In this document: positions 56,118 through 64,000 of the stretch, in pieces
How positions within the stretch are numbered: position 1 is the first letter of the stretch
Layout: every line of letters starts with the position of its first letter
Assembly (NCBI GenBank): GCA_003243455.1
Contig: QFQS01000001.1
Coordinates: 1,488,001-1,552,000 of the forward strand
Source: Cereibacter sphaeroides
Lineage (GTDB): Bacteria; Pseudomonadota; Alphaproteobacteria; Rhodobacterales; Rhodobacteraceae
Reading direction: 5' to 3'
Length of the DNA: 64,000 nucleotides
The notes under the pieces: generated by a model
Told to the model about the DNA's origin: nothing
Database searches by the model: none
The model's input: only the letters and a program-made list of their open reading frames with translations
Program-made: the position numbers and the translations under genes

Positions 56118-56965
56118 TTGCCAGCGTCCAGCTTCAGTGCCATCTGATAGACCTCCTTGCGTGGCAGGCCGAAAGCCACTGCCACCTCTGCCGCCGCATC
56201 CTTCAGTGAGCCCCGGTCAAGCGCGCGGCGCAGCGCCGCCTCGACGGTTTCGGCATCGGCGGCAACCGGCGCGGCGCGATCCACGAGCACCACGATCTCA
56301 CCCTTGACCGTGCGGCCTGAGTATTCGAACGCAAGCGCACCCAGCGTTCCCCGCGACACCTCTTCGAACCGTTTCGTCAATTCCCTGCACACGGCGGCCT
56401 CTCTGTCTTTGCCCCAGCTTTGTGACAATTCATCCAACAAACGGTTAACGCGTTTGGGCGATTCATAGAAAATCACCGTCGCCGGCACTTGCGCCCACTG
56501 GGCAAGGAACCGCGCCCGGTCTCCGGTCCCTGCGGGCGGAAAACCTGCGAACAGGAAGCGATCACTCGGCAGCCCGGAAACCGTCAGCGCGGCCAGCACC
56601 GCCGACGGACCCGGAGCCGCCAGAACCGTATGACCCGCCGCTATCGCCGCACGCGCAAGCTGAAAGCCGGGATCGGCGACCAGCGGAGTGCCCGCCTCCG
56701 AGGCGTAAGCCACCGATTTGCCCTCGGCAAGCGCGCGCAACAGACGTGGCCGCACCGCCTCGCCATTGTGGTCGTGATAGGCCAACATCGGGCGGTCGGC
56801 CAAGGCCACGCCATGTATCTCCATCAGGTGGCGCAGGGTCCGCGTGTCTTCTGCGGCAAGCATGTCCGCCCCCGCCAGAATGTCCAGCGCGCGCAGTGTG
56901 ATGTCGCGCGCGGCACCTATGGGTGTGGCGACAAAGTGCAGTCCCGCCGGTATGGGGCGAGACAT
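56114..56965 (-). CDS. rsmI: 16S rRNA (cytidine(1402)-2'-O)-methyltransferase
   Basis: RsmI 2'-O-methylates C1402 in the decoding centre of 16S rRNA using S-adenosylmethionine. The ATG at 56965 (MSRPIPAGLHFVATPIG) gives 283 residues and the usual short lead before VATPIG. An upstream ATG at 57034 has a better GGAG and would add 23 residues. SEAGTPLVADPGFQL, AAPGPSAVLAALTVSGLPSD and YESPKRVNRLL are family signatures. It is divergent from the PBP-activator-like lipoprotein gene. Confidence 0.95.
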   Translation of the reverse strand: MSRPIPAGLHFVATPIGAARDITLRALDILAGADMLAAEDTRTLRHLMEIHGVALADRPMLAYHDHNGEAVRPRLLRALAEGKSVAYASEAGTPLVADPGFQLARAAIAAGHTVLAAPGPSAVLAALTVSGLPSDRFLFAGFPPAGTGDRARFLAQWAQVPATVIFYESPKRVNRLLDELSQSWGKDREAAVCRELTKRFEEVSRGTLGALAFEYSGRTVKGEIVVLVDRAAPVAADAETVEAALRRALDRGSLKDAAAEVAVAFGLPRKEVYQMALKLDAGN

Positions 56966-57078
56966 TGGGCGGAGATCGCCGATAGGCACGCAGGAACATC
57001 CCTTCGAAAGTTGCCTTCCCGGATCGAACCGCATAGGCTCCGCGCCGAAGCACGCGCCTTGGCGAAAGGGAATACTGC

Positions 57079-58242
57079 ATGTTGTCCGTTCTGTCTTTGG
57101 CGCGCAAGTCCTTGGGCTGGCTGGCCGGTGGCCTTGGCCTGATGTCACTTGCGGCCTGTGATCCGATGGCGACGACGGGCGGGCCGCGCGTCGGGGCCGG
57201 AGAGACGGTTCAGGTTGCTCTGCTTGTGCCGTCGGGTTCGGGGCAGGCGAGCGACGAATTTCTGGCGAAAAGCCTGGAGAATGCGGCGCGCCTTGCCATG
57301 GCCGATCTGGGCGGCAATGCGATTGACCTGCGGGTCTATTCCACGGCAGGGCAGCCTTCGCAGGCTGCGGCCGCCGCAACCAAAGCCGTCGCTGAAGGCG
57401 CGAAGGTTATTCTTGGCCCGCTTTACGCACAGGAAGCCAATGCAGCGGGCCTTGCCGTAGCGTCAAGCGGCGTCAGCGTCCTCAGCTTCTCGAACAATGC
57501 CTCGATTGCGGGCGGCAACGTCTTTGTCCTTGGCCAGACCTTCACCAACACGGCCGAGCGGCTGGCCAACTATGCTGTGGGGCAGGGCAAGAGCCGCTTC
57601 ATGGTGCTGCATGATCGGACGGCCGCAGGCGATGTCGGCCGTGCGGCGATCGAGCAGGGTGTGCGCGCCTCGGGCGGTTCGGTCGTCAACGTGACGGGCT
57701 ATGAATTCTCTCAGAACGGGCTTGTCGCGGCGGTTCCGGGGATTGCGGCAACCGCCCGGACCGGCGCAGATGCGCTTTTCCTGACCGCCGATACCGCAGG
57801 CGCGCTGCCGCTTCTGACGCAGCTTTTGCGTGACAACGGCATCGACCCGGCGGTCACGCAGCTTATCGGCCTGACGCGCTGGGATATTCCGCCGGAAACC
57901 ATCTCGCTTCCCGGCGTTCAGGGTGGCTGGTTCGCGCTGCCCGATCCGGGCCTCTACCAGCAATTCGTGCAGCGCTATAGCTCTGCCTATGGCTCGGCAC
58001 CTCCGCCTGTCGCAGGACTGGCCTATGACGGGATTGCCGCCATCGGGGCGCTGGCGCGTCAGGGCGGCGCGATCTCACCGGCGGCGCTGACGCAGAACTC
58101 GGGCTTCGCCGGCGTCACCGGCATCTTCCGCCTGCGGTCCGATGGCACCAACCAGAGGGGTCTTGCCGTGGCCCAGATCCGCAACAATCAGGTCGTCGTC
58201 ATTGACCCCGCACCCCGCAGCTTCGGCGGTGCCGGCTCCTGA
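57079..58242 (+). CDS. Penicillin-binding protein activator-like lipoprotein (LpoA C-domain type)
   Basis: A 387-residue lipoprotein: signal peptide with lipobox LAAC (Cys27), then a type I periplasmic-binding fold (VQVALLVPSGSGQASDEFL, VILGPLYAQEANAAG, SRFMVLHDRTAAGDVGRAAI) as in the C-domain of LpoA. Residue +2 after the Cys is Asp, which in E. coli would favour inner-membrane retention; the rule may not hold here. LpoA activates PBP1A in gammaproteobacteria. The neighbouring rsmI-yraN repeats the E. coli arrangement, supporting orthology, but an amino-acid-binding role cannot be excluded. Confidence 0.85.
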   Translation: MLSVLSLARKSLGWLAGGLGLMSLAACDPMATTGGPRVGAGETVQVALLVPSGSGQASDEFLAKSLENAARLAMADLGGNAIDLRVYSTAGQPSQAAAAATKAVAEGAKVILGPLYAQEANAAGLAVASSGVSVLSFSNNASIAGGNVFVLGQTFTNTAERLANYAVGQGKSRFMVLHDRTAAGDVGRAAIEQGVRASGGSVVNVTGYEFSQNGLVAAVPGIAATARTGADALFLTADTAGALPLLTQLLRDNGIDPAVTQLIGLTRWDIPPETISLPGVQGGWFALPDPGLYQQFVQRYSSAYGSAPPPVAGLAYDGIAAIGALARQGGAISPAALTQNSGFAGVTGIFRLRSDGTNQRGLAVAQIRNNQVVVIDPAPRSFGGAGS

Positions 58243-61003
58243 GCCGGCAACGGTCGCACCCTTGTCACTTGCCGCCGCGCGGCAAAGCCTGCCGACAGCC
58301 GATAAACTTGCTGCCGAGATCGGGAAGGAGATCGCCGCAGGCACAGAGCCGCGAACGGCGCGTGCCATTGCCGTGCGCCATCTGGCCGAAGCGCGCGCGA
58401 CCGGAAATGCAGCCCTCAAGGATGCCTTTGCGCGAGAGCCGCATAATTCCCGCAGTCTGACCACCGCACAGTCAGAGTTGACGGATATACTGGTCAAGAC
58501 AACGCTTGCGGTGGCGCTTCGCTATCTGCACCCGCTGCCCAACCCGACCGAATCCGAGCGTGTCGCGGTGCTGGCGGTCGGCGGTTATGGCCGTGCCGAG
58601 ATGGCGCCCTATTCCGACGTGGATCTGTTGTTCCTGACGCCGTGGAAGATAACACCCTGGGCCGAGAGCGTGATCGAAAGCATGCTATATATGCTTTGGG
58701 ATCTGCGGCTGAAGGTCGGTCATGCCAGCCGCACGGTAAAGGACTGTATCCGTCTGGGGCGCGAGGACATCACCATCCGCACCGCGCTGCTCGAATATCG
58801 CCATATCGCCGGATATGAGCCGCTTGCGGTCGAGCTTGGGGAAAAGCTCTGGGCGGATTTGTTCCGCAATACAGGCCCCGAATTCATCGAGGCAAAGCTG
58901 GTGGAACGCGCCGACCGGCACCGCAAGCAGGGTGGCCAGCGCTATGTGCTGGAGCCGAATGTCAAGGAGGGCAAGGGCGGCCTGCGCGATCTGCAGACGC
59001 TCTACTGGATCGGCAAATATCTGAACCGGGTCAGCTCGCCCGAAGGGCTGGTAGCGGCGGGGCTTTTGACTGAGGACGAATACCAGACCTTTGCGCGGGC
59101 CGAGGATTTCCTTTGGGCCGTCCGCTGCCACATGCACTACATCACCAATCGCGCCACCGATCAGCTGACCTTCGATCTGCAGGTGCTGGTGGCCGAACGG
59201 ATGGGCTATATCGACGGTGCGGGCCGTCGCGCGGTCGAGCATTTCATGCAGGACTATTTTCGCCACGCCACCCGCGTGGGTGAGTTGACCCGGATATTCC
59301 TGACGCAGCTCGAGGCGCGGCATGCGAAATCCGAAGCCTCGTTCCGTGGCCTGTTCCATCGCCGACGCCGGTTGCGCACGGGGCTAAAGCTGGTGCAGGG
59401 GCGGATCGTCGTCGAAGATCAGGCGGCCTTCCTTGCCGACAAGCTGAACCTGTTGCGGGTTTTCGAAGAGGCGCTGCGCACCGGTTACCTGCTGCACCCC
59501 GACGTGATGCGCCTGATCGCGGCCAACCTGAACCTGATCGACGACGATATGCGGGCCGATCCCGAGGCTGTGCAGATATTCCTGGATTTGCTGCTCAAGC
59601 ACGGCAACCCCGAGCGCGCCTTGCGGCGCATGAACGAGTTGAACGTGCTGGGTGCCTTTGTGCCCGAGTTTGAACCCATCGTCGCGATGATGCAGTTCAA
59701 CGTCTACCACCACTACACGGTGGACGAGCATACCATCCAGTGCATCTCAACGCTCGCCCAGATTGAGCGCGGGGAACTGGTCGAGGAACTGCCCATCGCA
59801 AGTCGTATCCTTGCCGAAGGCGTCAACCGTCGGGTAATGTATCTTGCCCTGCTGCTCCATGACATCGGCAAGGGACGGCCCGAAGATCACTCGATCCTGG
59901 GCGCGCAGATCGCGCGTCGCGTGGCCCCGCGTCTTGGCCTGTCGTCGGATGAGGCGGAAAAGGTCGAATGGCTGGTGCGCTATCACCTGCTGATGTCCGA
60001 CATCGCGCAGAAGCGTGACCTGTCCGACCCGCGCACGGTGCGGGATTTCGCCAAGGCGGTGAAGACCCGCGAAAGGCTGGACCTGCTGACGGTTCTGACC
60101 GTCTGCGACATCCGGGGCGTTGGTCCGAACACCTGGAACAACTGGAAGGCCATGCTGCTGCGGCAGCTTTACAATGACACCGCGGCGGCGCTGGACGGCG
60201 GACTTGAATCCATCAACCGCGAACAGCGCGAGGATGAGGCGCGGCGCGCGCTGCGCGAGGCCCTGTCGGATTGGGAAACGCGCGACCTGCGCGCCGAGAT
60301 GGGGCGGCACTATCCGCCCTATTGGCAGGGCCTGACGACCGAAACGCAGGCGGTTTTCGCCCGCCTGCTGCGCGGATTGCGCGACGATGAGATCAGGATC
60401 GACCTGCATCCAGACGATGGCCGGGACGCGACACGGGCCAGTTTCGCGCTGGCCGACCATCCCGGCATCTTTGCACGGCTGGCGGGTGCGCTGGCGCTGG
60501 TCGGGGCGAACGTGGTCGATGCACGCACCTATACGTCGAAGGACGGCTACGCGACCGCCGTGTTCTGGGTGCAGGATTCCGAGGGCAAACCCTACGAAGT
60601 ATCGAAGCTGCCGCGCCTGCGGGCCATGATCGAAAAGACCCTGAACGGAGAGGTCAAGGCGCGCGATGCGCTGAAAGACCGCGACAAGATCCGCAAGCGG
60701 GAAAGCCAGTTTCGTTTTCCGACCCATGTCGTCTTCGACAACGAAGGTTCGGAAATCTACACGATCATCGAGGTCGACACGCGCGACCGTCCGGGCCTGC
60801 TGTTCGATCTGGCCCGCACGCTGGCGGCCAACAACATCTACATTGCCTCGGCCGTGATCGCGACCTATGGGGCGCAGGTGGTCGATACCTTCTATGTGAA
60901 GGACATGTTCGGATTGAAGCTGCATACCAAGGCCCGGCGTGATGCGCTGGAACGCAAGCTGCGCCAGGCGATTGCCGAAGGCGCTGAACGCGCGCTGACC
61001 TGA
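58229..61003 (+). CDS. glnD: PII uridylyltransferase / uridylyl-removing enzyme
   Basis: The central nitrogen sensor that uridylylates PII proteins when glutamine is low and deuridylylates when it is high. From GTG 58229 it has about 924 residues: a nucleotidyltransferase domain (VGGYGRAEMAPYSDVDLLFL), an HD domain (LLLHDIGKGRPEDHS) and two C-terminal ACT domains (near DHPGIFARLAGAL and DRPGLLFDLARTL) that bind glutamine. The start is uncertain: frames from 58142 to TTG 58262 are possible, and no good ribosome site is seen. The stop overlaps murJ by one base (TGATG). Confidence 0.94.
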   Translation: MPAPEPATVAPLSLAAARQSLPTADKLAAEIGKEIAAGTEPRTARAIAVRHLAEARATGNAALKDAFAREPHNSRSLTTAQSELTDILVKTTLAVALRYLHPLPNPTESERVAVLAVGGYGRAEMAPYSDVDLLFLTPWKITPWAESVIESMLYMLWDLRLKVGHASRTVKDCIRLGREDITIRTALLEYRHIAGYEPLAVELGEKLWADLFRNTGPEFIEAKLVERADRHRKQGGQRYVLEPNVKEGKGGLRDLQTLYWIGKYLNRVSSPEGLVAAGLLTEDEYQTFARAEDFLWAVRCHMHYITNRATDQLTFDLQVLVAERMGYIDGAGRRAVEHFMQDYFRHATRVGELTRIFLTQLEARHAKSEASFRGLFHRRRRLRTGLKLVQGRIVVEDQAAFLADKLNLLRVFEEALRTGYLLHPDVMRLIAANLNLIDDDMRADPEAVQIFLDLLLKHGNPERALRRMNELNVLGAFVPEFEPIVAMMQFNVYHHYTVDEHTIQCISTLAQIERGELVEELPIASRILAEGVNRRVMYLALLLHDIGKGRPEDHSILGAQIARRVAPRLGLSSDEAEKVEWLVRYHLLMSDIAQKRDLSDPRTVRDFAKAVKTRERLDLLTVLTVCDIRGVGPNTWNNWKAMLLRQLYNDTAAALDGGLESINREQREDEARRALREALSDWETRDLRAEMGRHYPPYWQGLTTETQAVFARLLRGLRDDEIRIDLHPDDGRDATRASFALADHPGIFARLAGALALVGANVVDARTYTSKDGYATAVFWVQDSEGKPYEVSKLPRLRAMIEKTLNGEVKARDALKDRDKIRKRESQFRFPTHVVFDNEGSEIYTIIEVDTRDRPGLLFDLARTLAANNIYIASAVIATYGAQVVDTFYVKDMFGLKLHTKARRDALERKLRQAIAEGAERALT
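58231..58248 (+). other. Perfect hairpin at the lipoprotein/glnD junction
   Basis: GCCGGCTC (58231-58238) and GAGCCGGC (58241-58248) form an 8-bp inverted repeat across the stop codon of the lipoprotein gene and next to the likely glnD start. With no T-run it is not a clear terminator. It could weaken glnD translation or be a remnant terminator stem. Confidence 0.4.
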
Positions 61004-62541
61004 TGTCGCAGGTTCGCCTTGTGCGCGGCTTCCTGACCGTTGGCGGGTGGACGATGGTCAGCCGGGGCGTGGGCTTTCTGCGCGATGTTATGATGGCGGC
61101 CTACCTAGGTGCTGGGCCGGTGGCCGAAGCGTTCCTGATCGCCTTTTCGCTGCCGAACATGTTCCGCCGTTTCTTTGCCGAAGGCGCCTTCAACTTCGCC
61201 TTCGTGCCGCTTTTCTCGAAAAAACTGGAGGCGGGAGAGGATGCGCAGGGCTTTGCGCGCGACGCCTTCAACGGGCTGGCCGCGATACTGATCGTCTTTA
61301 CGATTGTCGGCACCATCGCGATGCCGGCGCTGGTCTGGGCCATGGCAAGCGGCTTTGTCGGCGATCAGCGCTTTGACCTCGCGGTCGAGTTCGGGCGGAT
61401 CTCCTTCAGCTACATCCTGTTCATCAGCCTTGTCGCGTTGCTGTCCGGCGTGCTGAACACCTTTGGCCGGTTCACCGAGGCGAGCTTTGTGCCGGTGCTG
61501 ATGAACCTGATGTTCATCGCCGCGATGCTGATTGCACGCCGGGTGGGCTGGGACATGGGCCTTACCCTGTCCTGGACCGTGCCGATCACCGGGATCGCGC
61601 AATTGGCCTTCACCTGGTATTCCGCCTCCCGCGCCGGGTTCCACTTCCGTCCCGGCTGGCCTCGCTTTACGCCGGAACTAAAGCGCCTTGCCATCATCGC
61701 GGGGCCTGCGGTGCTGGCGGGCGGCGTTGTGCAAGTCAACCTGCTGGTCGGGCGTCAGGTCGCGTCGTTCACAGAGGGCGCGGTTGCCTGGCTGTCCTAT
61801 GCCGACCGGCTGTATCAACTGCCGCTTGGTGTCGTGGGGATTGCCATTGGGACCGTGCTTTTGCCCGACCTGTCCCGCCGCCTGCGCGCGGGGGATTTGG
61901 AAGGCGGGCGCGACAGCTTCAATCGCGGCGCAGAATTCGCGCTGGCGCTGACTTTGCCCGCCGCCGTAGCACTGGTGGTCATTGCCCTGCCGCTGACGAC
62001 GGTGCTGTTCGAACGCGGGGTCTTCGGCGCGGATGACACTGCCAATACGGCGCTGGCGCTGGCGGCCTATGGACTTGGGCTGCCCGCCTTCGTGCTGCAC
62101 AAGGTGCTGCAGCCCTTGTTCTATGCGCGCGAAGATACGCGCAGCCCTTTCCGCTATGCCGTCATCTCGATGATCGTCAACGCGGCTTTCGCCATCGGGC
62201 TGATGCCTGTCATGGGCTTCATGGCGGCCGCCTTGGCCACCACCGTGGCCGGCTGGGTGATGGTAGTGCAGCTTTGGGCGGGATCGCGCGGGATGGGCCA
62301 TGCGGCGTCCTTCGACGCCCGCTTCCGCTCTCGTCTGCCACGGCTGCTGGCGGCCTCGGCGGTGATGGGGGGCTGCCTGTGGATCGGCACACTGGTGCTT
62401 GGCCCCGCCCTTGGGATGCATCTGTGGCGCTTCGCTGCGCTGGCGGCGCTGGTCGGGGTCGGGGTGGTCAGCTACTTTGCCGCAGGCACCCTCTTCGGCG
62501 CGTTCCGCCTGTCGGAATTCCGCGCGGCGCTGCGGCGCTAG
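61003..62541 (+). CDS. murJ: Lipid II flippase MurJ
   Basis: A MOP-superfamily membrane protein that moves lipid II to the periplasm. It has 512 residues and about 14 hydrophobic segments. The N-terminal GGWTMVSRGVGFLRDVMMA, FRRFFAEGAFNFAFVPLFS and the VNLLVGRQVASF region carry the conserved Arg and charged cavity residues of MurJ. Its ATG shares a base with the glnD stop; glnD-murJ is a common alphaproteobacterial pair. Confidence 0.97.
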   Translation: MSQVRLVRGFLTVGGWTMVSRGVGFLRDVMMAAYLGAGPVAEAFLIAFSLPNMFRRFFAEGAFNFAFVPLFSKKLEAGEDAQGFARDAFNGLAAILIVFTIVGTIAMPALVWAMASGFVGDQRFDLAVEFGRISFSYILFISLVALLSGVLNTFGRFTEASFVPVLMNLMFIAAMLIARRVGWDMGLTLSWTVPITGIAQLAFTWYSASRAGFHFRPGWPRFTPELKRLAIIAGPAVLAGGVVQVNLLVGRQVASFTEGAVAWLSYADRLYQLPLGVVGIAIGTVLLPDLSRRLRAGDLEGGRDSFNRGAEFALALTLPAAVALVVIALPLTTVLFERGVFGADDTANTALALAAYGLGLPAFVLHKVLQPLFYAREDTRSPFRYAVISMIVNAAFAIGLMPVMGFMAAALATTVAGWVMVVQLWAGSRGMGHAASFDARFRSRLPRLLAASAVMGGCLWIGTLVLGPALGMHLWRFAALAALVGVGVVSYFAAGTLFGAFRLSEFRAALRR

Positions 62542-62542
62542 C

Positions 62543-64000
<1,458 letters not shown>

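Overview
The window is a 64 kb piece of a high-GC (low-to-mid 60s %) alphaproteobacterial chromosome. Gene content and order point to the Rhodobacteraceae, with a Paracoccus/Rhodobacter-like feel. The indicators are a tandem glycine riboswitch ahead of gcvTHP, mreBCD-mrdA-rodA as one unit, rsmI-yraN-gshB facing a lipoprotein of the penicillin-binding-protein-activator type, glnD-murJ with trpS close by, a group II RpoH, and a ubiquitous GC-rich intergenic hairpin repeat. Genus and species cannot be fixed by reading alone. It is mostly core and metabolic sequence. I see no transposase, integrase, phage gene, CRISPR array, rRNA or tRNA. The first gene (flavin monooxygenase, minus strand) and the last (trpS, plus strand) run off the window.

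Layout. 1-8.1 kb, minus strand: glycine riboswitch, gcvT, gcvH, an SRPBCC protein, gcvP and a FAD monooxygenase in one tight run, with gltX upstream. 8.1-15.1 kb: a small zincin, an ABM-fold protein, a secreted EEP-fold hydrolase, nadE, an exported protein of 18 MORN repeats, and an overlapping SGNH/GSCFA pair. 15.1-17.8 kb: leuA behind a leucine-rich leader peptide, then an SDR. 17.9-24.6 kb: a terminator-like hairpin, then mreB, mreC, mreD, mrdA, rodA and a hydroxypyruvate reductase-type gene. 24.7-32.1 kb: an EamA permease, then a glutamine synthetase-like enzyme, aldehyde dehydrogenase, Fe alcohol dehydrogenase and DadA-like oxidase, followed by a UDP-glucuronate epimerase-like gene. 32.1-41.7 kb: a VOC-type protein, a YegD-like Hsp70, a Tat-exported Zn-carboxypeptidase-fold protein, epmA facing efp, an SdiA-regulated-domain protein, a class D beta-lactamase, a D-2-hydroxyacid dehydrogenase, an SH3 protein and a CDF transporter. 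41.7-50.3 kb, minus strand: M3 peptidase, two parts of an amino-acid ABC transporter, a membrane-anchored ThiF/MoeB-like protein, dut, coaBC, a GT8 glycosyltransferase and rpoH. 50.4-64 kb: cobU with a phosphatase, a GST with a TRASH-like tail, comM, thpR, gshB, yraN, rsmI, the PBP-activator-like lipoprotein, glnD, murJ, a rhomboid-like protein and trpS.

How the genes work together. The mre/mrd/rod unit, murJ, the LpoA-like lipoprotein and the OXA-type enzyme concern the cell wall. The gcv operon, its riboswitch and possibly the 25.8-31 kb operon concern C1, glycine and amine metabolism. The most promising uncharacterised unit is that operon. Its enzyme order fits breakdown of an amino alcohol through gamma-glutamyl protection: ligate glutamate, oxidise the alcohol, oxidise the aldehyde, then oxidise the freed amino acid. 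This is an inference from gene families and has not been tested here.

The regulatory DNA is also informative. It includes the leucine attenuator, a hairpin with a T-run in front of mreB, a start-codon hairpin after the riboswitch, a candidate ECF-type promoter for rpoH, and two intergenic repeat families. One repeat copy is bounded by perfect 12-bp inverted repeats. Start codons were moved from the longest reading frame wherever a signal peptide, family alignment or Shine-Dalgarno sequence argued for it.
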